Positions 8,631 to 17,059 of a stretch of 22,007 nt of DNA are shown piece after piece. How positions within the stretch are numbered: position 1 is the stretch's first letter; each line of letters starts with the position of its first letter. A program made the position numbers and the translations under genes. The notes under the pieces are model-generated. The model ran no database searches and was not told the DNA's origin. It saw nothing but the letters and a program-made list of their open reading frames with translations. Where the stretch lies: the NCBI GenBank assembly GCA_003427395.1, contig BFEA01000492.1:346388-368394 (forward strand). Direction: 5' to 3'. This DNA comes from Chara braunii. Its lineage: Eukaryota; Streptophyta; Charophyceae; Charales; Characeae.

Positions 8631-9677
8631 ACAGGTAGCAGTGCAGGGCATTCTGGAACTGTTGCAGTCTCGAGTTTGGACCCAGCAGCTGCTGGTCCAA
8701 TCTGCAGCTTTCCTTACATGGATAGAAAGGCGGCACAAATTCCGTCTAAATACGATGGAAAGGACGACACCGAATCTTGGATCAGCTCCATGCGATCCTA
8801 CTTCGATGTGCTGGGGACACTCCTTGTTACTCAGTCGTCGGTCCTAGGGACCAATATGGAACCCGCCGTAAGAGGATTTTTGGAAATCCAAGCTATACAA
8901 GCAGGCTATAAAAGAATAGAACTGAACAAATGGCTGAAGGCTACACGGGTAGCCACACTCGAAGAACTCTTGATTAAACAGTATGTTGATCCACATGCTG
9001 CAGCTAAAGCTAGACTTAAGTTTGACAAGCTCAAGCACAACAAGTGGACCGGCACCATGCCTAGCTTGCAGCAGTATGTTAATAAACTATTTGCTACTCC
9101 GGATCTGGAGATGACTGCGCAGTCTTACTTGGATGTGACAAAAGGCACGGTCCCCTCTACTATAACACATCGCCTGGGGCTCGGAATCATCGCGTATACA
9201 GATTGGCTTACCCTCATGCGGGACTTAGTCAAACTGGAGGCACAAGACCTCCCGGGTGGATCGGGTGGCAAAAAGTCCACCGGTCGCAAACGGTTTCCAG
9301 GCAGCAACCGTTTTTCAGCGCACGATCTGCTTGAGGATGACGAGGAGACCTTCGCAGAGGATCCTTCTCTTGATGACGATAAAGAGCAAGGCTGCGAGGC
9401 ATCTTGCTCTTCGTCGGCCCATGAGTTTGAGTGTGTGAATGATGATGAATCTTTGAATGCCTTCAAGAAGACTGCCTTCAAAAGTAAGGGACCGAGGACC
9501 ACAGTGAAGAACAATACTAACACTATCCTTCCTCCCAAGGGAGCGAAAATTCCACCCAAACCGGAAGATCCTGCCACCAAACCATGGGTAGATCTCCGGA
9601 TCAGTGAAAGTGAGTGGAAACACAAGGTGAAGAAAGGGGTTTGCCTGCATTGCACCAAACCGGGACATTCAGTTTAA

Positions 9678-9842
9678 CATTGTTTCAGATTGCAGCAGGG
9701 AAACCGGCAACGGGGGTAGAGACATCATCAACACACTCTACAGATGGAGAGACTGAACATGTAAGTGTAGATCCTTCTCTGTATTTTGATCCCACTCAGC
9801 GAACCTCTCCTAAGACCCCTCTGATGCTGATTCTAAGGCTGA
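9678..9842 (+). pseudogene. broken gag-pol linker
   Basis: After the zinc-knuckle stop, the same frame runs 13 more codons to a TAG at 9717. A second frame is open to 9862 and reads a serine- and threonine-rich linker. A third frame is open near 9826-9875, and the protease frame opens at 9843. The natural reading appears to move between these frames, so at least two indels lie here. Such linkers are poorly conserved and no domain is expected. Confidence 0.55.
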
Positions 9843-10508
9843 AAAATACACATCCTATATAAGGAGCCTTGGGTAGAGTCAGAAGAAATTGACTTTCATG
9901 CTCTATTGACGCTCTGGGCTCATATGAAGCAAGAACGCGTGCAAGGGAGAACAAAGTTGATCTTCTTCAAACTCTACATTAATGGCCGTTATATCCGTGC
10001 GTTGGCTGATTGTGGTGCAACCGCCAAATACTTCTCACCGCATGGCATTCGTAAGGCACGCTTGGGGATGAAGCAAGTGACTGTGCAGAATCCTTGTCGG
10101 ACCCAAGTAGGCAACCAAGAGGTTGTCACCTCTACGCATGCAGTCAAAGGTGTGCGCACTACCTTTGACGCAAACCGCACAATGACGCATGAACTGAACT
10201 TCTATGTCCTTGATCAGTGCCCCTTCGACGCGGTTATTGGTTTGGGCTGGTTGCAAGCCCAATGTGAAAGAACCATGTGGAAGGACTCACAGTTCATGGT
10301 CAAAGATGCCATGGGAATCGAGCGTCCAGTCCTCTTGGATGAGCCGCGCGAGTCCCATGTAACTTTTCTCAATGCAATGCAATTCTGCAAAAAGTGGCGC
10401 AGGCGCAAAGTTGATGAGCAAATGTATATAGCCTTTGTTAGGCCTGCTCATGTGCCTTCTATTTTTGTTGTACATAATGATTCTACTTTACATGTCGTTT
10501 CTACTTAA
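9843..10508 (+). pseudogene. gypsy aspartic protease domain
   Basis: The retropepsin domain matures Gag-Pol. The frame is open from 9843, without a credible start because it is part of a polyprotein. The domain begins with a beta-strand-like stretch (FFKLYINGRYIRALADCGAT). The active-site triad codons at 10008-10016 read Asp-Cys-Gly in place of the usual Asp-Ser/Thr-Gly. Downstream, FDAVIGLGWL matches the C-terminal motif of gypsy proteases. The frame ends at TAA 10506-10508. The RT domain follows in the same frame, so this stop alone separates them. The cysteine and the stop both suggest inactivation, although DCG in related elements would need a family alignment to judge. Confidence 0.8.
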
Positions 10509-12029
10509 GAGGCAACTACTTCTACCTCTACTAAATCTACTTCTAGTCCAAATGACTCTACTTCCAATTCTGTTGTTTTGGGTGCACCTATGCAATCCGG
10601 TACGCTTGCACATGAAAGTGATGATCCACCTCCGGAAATTCCATCAGCGATCCGCAACCTTCTCAACCGATGTCCTGAAGTCTTGGCCAAGCCGCATGGA
10701 GTTCCCGTGCGTCCGGTTCGACACAAGATCGAGTTGATAGAAGGTAGCACTCCTCCAAAAGGCTGCGTCTATCGAATGGGCTCAGGCGAATTGGAGGAGC
10801 TGCGAAGTCAGATCGATGATATGATTGGGAAGGGATGGGTCAAGCCAAGCGAATCCGAATTCGGTGCACCGGTTCTGTTTGTCCCGAAGAAAGGAGGCAA
10901 ACTTCGAATGTGTATCGATTACCGTGGACTTAATAGAATCACAAGAAAGAATGCATATCCTTTGCTGCGTATTGATGATCTGCTGGATGTTGCAGGTGGG
11001 TGCAGGGTCTTCAGCAAGATCGATCTCAAGTCTGGCTACCACCAGATTGAAGTCGACCCTGCGGACCAGCACAAAACTGCATTCAAAACTCATGATGGGT
11101 TGTACGAATTTACCGTCATGCCCTTCGGCCTCACGAATGCACCAGCCACCTTTCAAAGTCTCATGGATAAGGTATTCCGCAATCAGATTAATCGATTTGT
11201 TGTTGTTTATCTGGATGACAGACTAATCTTCAGCAAATCGATGGAGGAACACATGAGACACCTTGAGGAAGTGTTGCAGATCCTCAAGGATGCGCATCTT
11301 CATCTCAACTTGGAGAAATCAGGGTTTGGGAGGGACGGTGTCATCTACCTTGGACATCGGTTGTTTGCTGCAGGCCTAGAGCTCGAGGCAGCCAAAGTTG
11401 ACGTTATCCGCAATTGGCCTCAACCGGCCAATGTCCACGAGTTGCGTTCTTTTCTTGGTCTTGCGTCATCCTACCGTAAGTTAATACCCAAATTCTCTAT
11501 CACCGCCCGTCCGCTGTCCAAATTGACAAGTAAGAATGTGTCCTACACATGGGATGGGGAGTGCACAATAACCTTCCAAGCATTGAAAGAGGCTTTGGTG
11601 AGTCATCCGGTGCTCCGCATTGCAGATCCTAAACTTACATCCGTAGTAACTTCGGATGCAAGCTTGTATGAGATTGGTGCAGTGCTGGAGCAAGATGACG
11701 GCGATGACTTGCGTCCTCTTGAGTATTACAGCAAACGCATGCCCAGTCACAAGTTAGCTGCTTCCACTTACATGCAAGAGCTCTATGCCTTGAGAAAGAC
11801 ACTAGATCATTGGAAACACTACCTCTTGGGTCGTCATTTCAAAGTGTTCTCAGATCACGAGACTTTGAAATGGATTCAGACGCAAATTAATTCTTCCACC
11901 ACATTGACCCACTGGCTGCATGGGATTGATTTGTATGATTTTGAACTTAAGCACAAGAAAGGTTGTTACAATCGCGTTGTGGAAAGGTTGTTACAATCGC
12001 GTTGTGGATGCTTTGTCTCGCCATCCTGA
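10509..12029 (+). pseudogene. gypsy reverse transcriptase and RNase H
   Basis: This copies element RNA into DNA. The frame continues from the protease after one TAA. Visible RT blocks in order are PPPEIPSAIRNLL, a lead-in with GWVKPSESEFGAPVLFVPKK, LRMCIDYRGLN, FSKIDLKSGYHQI (first catalytic Asp), FGLTNAPATFQ, and YLDD at 11208-11219. YLDD is followed by Arg where Ile is usual. The thumb/connection reads YLGHRLF and LRSFLGLASSYRKLIP. RNase H follows with TSDASLYEIGAVL, ELYALRKTLDHW and SDHETLKWI, keeping the acidic residues. The frame is lost at the end of RNase H by the 25-bp duplication at 11958-12007 and stops at 12029. This is the best-preserved coding block in the window. Confidence 0.93.
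11958..12007 (+). repeat. perfect 25-bp tandem duplication in pol
   Basis: Bases 11958-11982 are repeated exactly at 11983-12007. Because 25 is not a multiple of three, the duplication shifts the frame by one and sends pol to a stop at 12029. The second copy leads in the next frame into NRVVDALSRHPEY, matching the conserved N-x-V-A-D-A-L-S-R end of gypsy RNase H. Confidence 0.95.
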
Positions 12030-12970
12030 GTACATGACTTGCCTTGTGGGTTCCTATGATCTCCGTAAGAATTTGAAGGAACTCATTGAGCACACTGCCA
12101 AGGACTCGGAACTCAGTCCCATCCTTGAGCAGATCCAGGCTGACCCTAGCAGTCAAATCAGGCTTACTTTTCCGACGTTACGTGAAGCACGACCGACTGT
12201 GTGTACCCAACCATGACCCGATCCTTACTCACTTCTTGGATTTGGCTCATGGCCGGAGTGGACACTTCGGTTTTGAGAAAACGTATGAAAGTTTGCTGCA
12301 AAAATTTGTATGGCCTGGAATGAAAGGGATGACACGCAAATTTGCGGCTGAGTGTGAGGTCTGTCAACGCATCAAACCGTCTCGGCAAAAGCCCTATGGG
12401 CTGCTGCATCCTCTTCCTATTCCTGATGATCCGGGTGAGTCGCTTTCCATTGACTTGACGAACATGGGAAAGAAGAGTAAGAATGAATATTCGCAAGTAA
12501 TGGTGATCATTGACCGCTTCTCAAAGTTTCTGAATCTAATTTCATTACCGCTTCATGCTCCGATTGATCTTGTGATCAAGGAATTTCACAAACGGTACAT
12601 TCTGCAGTGTGGGCCCCCGAAAACTCTTGTGAGTGACCGGGATACTCGGTTCATAAGTGCAGATTGGAAGGACTTCACCTCCCAGACCTATGACATGAAA
12701 CTCAAGATGACGTCTGACCGACATCCCGAAGCCAATGGATTGGCCGAGGAGATCAACCAGATTGTGATCCAACTTCTCCGAGCTTTAATTGTGCCTGATC
12801 AGAACTCTTGGGATGAGGAATTGCCAATTGTGCAGGGATTGTACAACAACTCCATACACTCTTCCAACGGGATGACACCTAACCGGCTGCACCTTGGGTG
12901 GAAGATTCGCAATCCCTTATCTTATCTGTTTCCTGAAACGCCACCTGGGCTGACACCTGGCCAGCGCTAA
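11983..12970 (+). pseudogene. gypsy integrase, zinc and catalytic core
   Basis: Integrase inserts the cDNA into the genome. After the duplication one frame runs to 12216, but homology moves to the next frame near 12155-12165 (a one-base indel) and stays there to 12970. The N-terminal zinc domain shows LAHGRSGHFG and CEVCQ (HHCC). The catalytic residues are all present: Asp in SIDLTNM (codon 12452), Asp in LVSDRDTRF (12635) and Glu in NGLAEEINQ (12746). The spacing between the second Asp and Glu is 36 residues, one more than the usual 35. The frame stops at 12968-12970, but the integrase C-terminus continues in a third frame. Confidence 0.9.
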
Positions 12971-13380
12971 GTTTGATCGTTTGCTCAAAGTGGTTGTCGC
13001 AGCTATGGAGAGGCGACGCAGGGCTATGATTAAGCATGCAAACAAAAAGCGTCAGCCTGACCCTTTCACAGTGGGAAGTTATGTCTGGGTCAAGATGTCT
13101 GAATTTTCTGAAGAGGAAGGCGTATCACGAAAGCTTCTTTCTCAGTACTACGGTCCGTGGAAGGTGTTGAACCGGGTAGGAAACGATTCCTTTGGTCCCT
13201 CTTACACAATCGATGTGCCCCCTCACCTACGTACGTACCCAGTGTTTCATGCGTCCAAGCTGTTTTCGTATAAATCACCCGAAACTTTTAAGTACCGAGA
13301 GCCAATGATTCCTTGTGAATCCAAGGCGGTCACGAGGTTGATAGAATTGTCGAGCATAGTGGGAAGGGAAGAAACAGACA
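12960..13380 (+). pseudogene. gypsy integrase C-terminal domain
   Basis: A third frame takes over near 12950-12965 with SAKFDRLLKVVVAAM, a basic helix, then VGSYVWVKMSEF and the GPY/F-like module LLSQYYGPWKVLNRVG, ending with YPVFHASKLFSY. This order matches the end of gypsy integrases. No chromodomain could be recognised in the remaining 40 codons. The reading runs without its own stop into the LTR microsatellite (stop at 13508), so the original polyprotein end has been lost or altered. Confidence 0.85.
13361..13374 (+). promoter_or_regulatory. candidate polypurine tract
   Basis: GGGAAGGGAAGAAA is all purine and lies 16 bp before the start of detectable LTR similarity at 13391. A polypurine tract directly upstream of the 3' LTR primes plus-strand synthesis in LTR elements. 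If this is the genuine tract, almost nothing lies between it and the surviving LTR end. Confidence 0.4.
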
Positions 13381-13390
13381 GTACAAAGTC

Positions 13391-13528
13391 CATCTTCTTC
13401 TTCTTTCTTTCTTCTTCTTCTTCTTTTTTCCCTCTCTCTCCTCTCATGGTCATTCATTTCTTTTTGCAATTGGATGGCATTGTACTTTCAGATGAACGTA
13501 TACTTTGAAATTGGCCAGGATCGTAACA
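13391..13528 (+). repeat. 3' LTR remnant
   Basis: These 138 bp align without gaps to 6449-6586, with 9 differences (about 93.5 percent identity), and end in the same GTAACA. Similarity stops at 13391 apart from a possible AGTACA match a few bases further left. The first 1.23 kb of the inferred LTR are therefore missing here. Confidence 0.82.
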
Positions 13529-13532
13529 AATA
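13529..13532. repeat. target-site duplication, right copy (AATA)
   Basis: AATA directly follows the CA end of the 3' LTR and matches 5211-5214. LINE coding sequence resumes immediately after it. Confidence 0.6.
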
Positions 13533-14112
13533 TCTGTCCTCTAACCAAATCATCGGGTTGATCTTGGGGGGGGGCTTCCGGGGCCAGGGCTGCTAACTGT
13601 GCCATGGCCAGGGGGGCCCAGGGGGCGGAGGGAGAGAAGATCAGTGTCTGGATCCATCGTAGACTCAGAGCCTGAAATTGGGTAATGGGATCAATAATCC
13701 CCAGCCCGCCTCCTCCCTTGGACTGGATCACTGAATCCCACGCTACTCGGCTTATCGCATGCGTTGTTTGGTCGTTTCCTGTCCATAGAAAGGCTGGCAG
13801 TTGTCGTTTGAGGGCTCCCAACCCGTGCTTACTCAGAGGCCACAATATTGACTTTACCATAGTGAACCAGCACAACGTTGTTAATAACACGAGCCCGTCC
13901 AAAAATTGATGTGTGTTTGTTGTCCCATTCTGACAGCTTGACTTGTGCCGGTTTTTTTATCTAGTCATTGTTGGTAAGCGACTTACCTCTTGTTGTCAAC
14001 AATGCGCCCAGGACCCGCAGGGGGGCCTCCGGGGGCAGCCATGTGATGCGCAGGTTTTCCGGAGGCCTCCCCCCTTGGTGGTGTAACTACCACCCCACCG
14101 TCTTTTGTCCCC
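13529..14112 (-). pseudogene. LINE copy A ORF2, post-RT region
   Basis: Read right to left, this follows the RT domain of the LINE. It shows KLSEWDNKHTSIFGRARVIN, then LKRQLPAFLWTGND, ISRVAWDSV and GGGGLGIIDP, the conserved pattern after RT in plant-type LINEs. A G-run at about 13566-13575 probably causes a one-base shift, because the frame after it (PMIWLEDRYWKIP across the gypsy insertion site) continues into 5214. The left end is cut exactly by the gypsy 3' LTR. Stops and frame changes near 13960 and 14080-14120 show decay. Confidence 0.85.
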
Positions 14113-14115
14113 AGT

Positions 14116-14930
14116 TCACAACCATGTCGGGCAATCTACATGGTTCATTAGGTTCTGTATTTCTTCCATGTTACGGGCGCTTGCTTCCGTCAGAAGGGTA
14201 AGGTCATCAGCGAAGAGAGAACAAACCGAAACTGCCTTTTTCGGAAGCCCTGCGATCGTGATCTGCGTGATATTCTTATTTTTCCTTAAATTTGTCGACA
14301 AGGTCTCCATTATTACAAGGAATAGGAAGGGGGCTACGGGGTCTCCTTGTCTGACTGATCGCTGAAGGGTGAATTGTGAGGCCACCATGCCATTTACCTT
14401 GACACTGGTGATAGCGTTAGTGTGCAAGATGCGAATCCAACGCCGGAACAACGGGCCAAGATTGATTCTCTCTAAGCATTTGTCTAAAAAGATCCAGTCG
14501 ACATGATTGTAGGCCTTCTCAAAGTCAATGAAAATAATGGCAGCATTAGCCCTGCCCCTTTGTGCCAAATTAATCACCTCATTAACCAACAAGATATTCT
14601 CTTGCATATTCCTATTGGCCATGAAGCCTGTTTGGGCCGGGTGAATAATATCCTCTAAGACTGCTATCATCCTATTTTCCAAGGCCTTTGAGAGCATTTT
14701 GTAGACTACTGTAAGCAGGGTAATCGGTCTGTAATTTTTAATGTTCATTTTTGCACCTTTTTTGTGTAACAGAGTTAGGACCCCTTTCCCCACCACCTCT
14801 CCCAAGTCCCCGACTTCTCACGCTTCTTGGTAGAAGTTCCATAAGTCAGAGTTGAGTTCAGACCACTTGTTTTCCCAGAACTCTTTGGGGAAGTCATCGA
14901 TTCCCGGTGTCTTTTCCTCCTCCATTTGGA
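14116..14930 (-). pseudogene. LINE copy A ORF2, reverse transcriptase domain
   Basis: The enzyme performs target-primed reverse transcription. In order: TPGIDDFPKEFWE (about 14910-14870), an in-frame TGA near 14818, then KKGAKMNIKNYRPITLL, HPAQTGFM, AIIFIDFEKAYNHVDW (first catalytic Asp), VRQGDPVAPFLF and LFADDLTLL, with the FADD codons at 14203-14214. All catalytic aspartates remain. The frame is open from 14805 to 14116 and then shifts. The fragment NWGQKTVGW in the next frame shows that the reading continued. Frame changes at both ends make it inactive. Confidence 0.92.
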
Positions 14931-15376
14931 GAAGCGCCGTCCAAATTTCCTTTTTTTTGGAGTGGCCTATCCAGGCTCTCCCTCTGTTGCCAGGACCATT
15001 GTTTGTCCAAGGGCTGAAGAAAAAGCTCCAGGTCTCGCTCCATATCCTCCTCTTGCGGGTTCCATATTCCGGACAAGTACAAACTTTTGAAAAATGTCCT
15101 CGTGATCAGTGTGCAATGTGTTGTATTTGTGGCTATGACCTCTTCTCCCCTAGTCGGGTCGAAGAGTGCCTCGATTACTGTCCTCCGGGCGCAGGCCGAC
15201 GCCATGCTGACGAAGTGGCTATCCATAGTGGCTTCTGTAGTAAGTTTGACCATTTTCCCTCGGACCCCCACACCCTGCCATCTGTATTGTGCCAGTTGTA
15301 GCAATTGATTCTTTAATTGTTGGACAATCTCTATGTGCGCTTGTGAGTCTGCCTGTTGTTCACAGTCAAGAAACTC
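14894..15376 (-). pseudogene. LINE copy A ORF2, linker between endonuclease and RT
   Basis: A helix-rich linker reads on from the endonuclease in the same frame after a TAG at 15379-15377: EFLDCEQQADSQAH, LAQYRWQG, then FFKSLYLSGIW and LDKQWSWQQRE. The region before RT in LINEs usually has this tyrosine- and glutamine-rich helical character. The frame stops at 14894, but the RT lead-in is already open in another frame from about 14930, so one indel lies near 14930-14950. Confidence 0.75.
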
Positions 15377-16413
15377 CTAGTAGATATCACATTCCTGGCG
15401 AAGTCGCTGCACCGCCTTCTCCTTAGAAAATTCTGTATATTTTTTTGTAAGAAAAAACAGGCCATTATTAAACCATGTGCGGTGGGAGTCGAAGTGGAGC
15501 CTTTGTTGCTGCCAATACTGCCTCACATCACGGATGAAATTTTGGAAGGATTGGTCCTTCAACAAGGAGGTGTTTACCTTATAGAACCCAGGGCCCTGAT
15601 CGGGCCTCTTCCGCATTGTCAAGATGATTCTGCACGTCTTGTGGTCCAGACCAGGGTAAGGGCTGCGTGGCAGGATGACCGTCCATCGTAGCGTGCCTTC
15701 CAGGTCTTTGGAGAGAGGAATCAAGTCAATTCGTGAGCCAGACAATCTTGTCGGGTCATTATTCCTGACACATGTGAACGTACGGTCATTGGGGTGCAGG
15801 CGGTGAAAGGAATTAAAAACTGAAAGAGAGTCACACAGGTTTGCCAGCAGTTGCTCATCCTCCTCTACGGCAAAGGTGGGAGATGCCTGGGGGTCCTCCT
15901 ATCCTGCCATCTATCGGGGGCCGCATTGAAGTCCCCAGCAATCACCAGCGGGATCCCTTCCGGTGTTTGCTGGAGCCTCTCGAGGAATGCTCTTCTCTCT
16001 CCAACTGTGTTCGGGGAATATATACAGATTATGCAAAGCAGCTCAAGTTCCAGCATTCCTAGTACTGAGACCCACCGTCCCTCCTCCTCGTCCATTGTCC
16101 AGTGGGCTGGTTGGAATCTCGAATCGGGGGGTATCCATATTGCAACCCCTGCCAAACCTGGTCTGGGAGAGTGGGCTCAAAAGGCATGGTGGGGCCACAC
16201 CATTTTCCTGGCGATACGATGCTGTGGTCTGTCCTGTAGGTGGGTCTCGTGGATGCACACCACATCCGGCCACCGCCTCCCACCCACCCCCTTAAGCTGG
16301 TCCCAGATGGCCTGTCGTTTCTCTGGGTTGCACGTGGCTAGACCATTCCATTTATCGATCGCATGTCTAGATCCGTGGCCTGCACGCATAGTTGCCAGGT
16401 CAGGTTTCTGCAA
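15377..16413 (-). pseudogene. LINE copy A ORF2, APE-type endonuclease
   Basis: The endonuclease nicks target DNA for priming. The N-terminal part reads DKWNGLATCN and PDVVCIHETHL (catalytic Glu), ending at an in-frame TGA (16179-16177). The same frame continues with ICIYSPNTVGERRAF and PLVIAGDFNAAPD, with GDFN at about 15925-15936. A shift near 15870-15895 moves to another frame, with NSFHRLHPNDRTFTC, SGSRIDLIPL and the LDH version of the S/D-H motif (GLDHKTCRIIL), then GPGFYKVNTSLL, which ends the domain. No convincing start codon was found. The apparent Met at 16413 lies upstream of the first conserved strand, so the start is provisional. Confidence 0.87.
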
Positions 16414-17059
16414 TATAGTATTTCTATGTCTTCCATGCTGTCATTATCTGACTTCCGACTGTTCTTAAACTGTCGTCTGACTTTTTAAGAGAAAAGGGGG
16501 TGCCAGTTTTTCACGTCCCATCTGTCCAGAGATAAGATCTTTTTCCGTATTATGCAGCATAAGCACTTGCATACATCCTCCTCCGACCAGAAGGTGTTGG
16601 CCTTTATTTTCAGGCTTTGCATATCAAGAAGGGCGGTATGACTGTACCAGTGCAAATTTGAGATTTTATCGGTCTCAAAGAGAAGGAAGAGGGCCCCAGG
16701 GACATAATCACCATACAAGCTAGATGGGAGTCACTGTGCACCCTCATGAAGACTTGTAGTAGCATGTTCAAACCTAGCTCCCGAAGTCCCTGTGCAATCA
16801 GGCTTGCACGGCGTCTGCTTCAACCGGGGCTGAGCAGGGGGTAGGCATCTCTGCTTAGCCCCGGTACCTGCAACCGCTCTCTAGTCAGGTCACCCCGCCA
16901 AGATGGCAAAGGGTGATGGTCTTGTGTGGTTAACACTAGGGTAGGACGGGGGGTGGGGGTGCGCCAGGGCAAAAAGATAAGAGGAAGGGTGGGTGGGGTC
17001 TTCAGAGGGGTTCATCTGGACAACCGACTGGCCGATTACTGTGGGTGACTGCCATCCGT
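16414..17059 (-). other. region between LINE ORF1 and ORF2, partly unassigned
   Basis: A minus-strand open frame at 16485-16718 reads a cysteine- and tryptophan-containing stretch (FWSEEDVCKCLCCIIRKK) without a recognised domain. It may be a displaced part of ORF1. A strong hairpin lies at 16824-16864. A minus-strand open frame at 16890-17114 has no recognisable motif. Confidence 0.4.
16824..16864. repeat. 14-bp-arm hairpin
   Basis: CCGGGGCTGAGCAG (16824-16837) pairs with CTGCTTAGCCCCGG (16851-16864) with one mismatch, around a 13-nt loop. It sits between the ORF1 and ORF2 remnants of the LINE. Confidence 0.7.

Larger units (their letters stand above)
7960..9677 (+). pseudogene. gag: gypsy gag (capsid and nucleocapsid), frameshifted
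   Basis: Gag forms the particle that packages element RNA. The N-terminal part runs in frame from the ATG at 7960 and contains a charged coiled-coil-like stretch (KREEEEKEKEREEKIK) and a second helical segment (KVFDELKKLREDM) before a polyserine tract encoded by TTC repeats. That frame stops at 8595. The capsid-like part continues in another frame from about 8560: a poly-alanine run, then SKYDGKDDTESWISSM, LEELLIKQYVDP and LQQYVNKLF, typical of retrotransposon gag. The C-terminus is acidic and then basic and ends in a CCHC zinc knuckle, CLHC then TKPGH, where a TAA at 9675-9677 falls three residues after the histidine. The last cysteine codon follows at 9681. The break near 8508-8560 lies in a slippage-prone tract. 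Confidence 0.82.
5215..13528 (+). mobile_element. Ty3/gypsy LTR retrotransposon nested in LINE A
   Basis: The order is LTR, tRNA primer site, gag with CCHC knuckle, aspartic protease, reverse transcriptase, RNase H, integrase and LTR. Integrase after RNase H identifies the Ty3/gypsy superfamily. The left boundary is set by the end of LINE coding sequence at 5214, the TG at 5215 and the 4-bp repeat. The right boundary is CA at 13527-13528, followed directly by LINE coding sequence. The two surviving LTR ends (6449-6586 and 13391-13528) align over 138 bp without gaps and with 9 differences. The coding part holds several frameshifts and stops, so the copy is dead. No chromodomain was recognised after integrase. 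The clade within gypsy cannot be named without a phylogeny. Confidence 0.88.

Noticed and set aside
9125-9658. Minus-strand open frames opposite gag and pol
   Set aside because: They are shadows of the plus-strand gag and pol coding frames.
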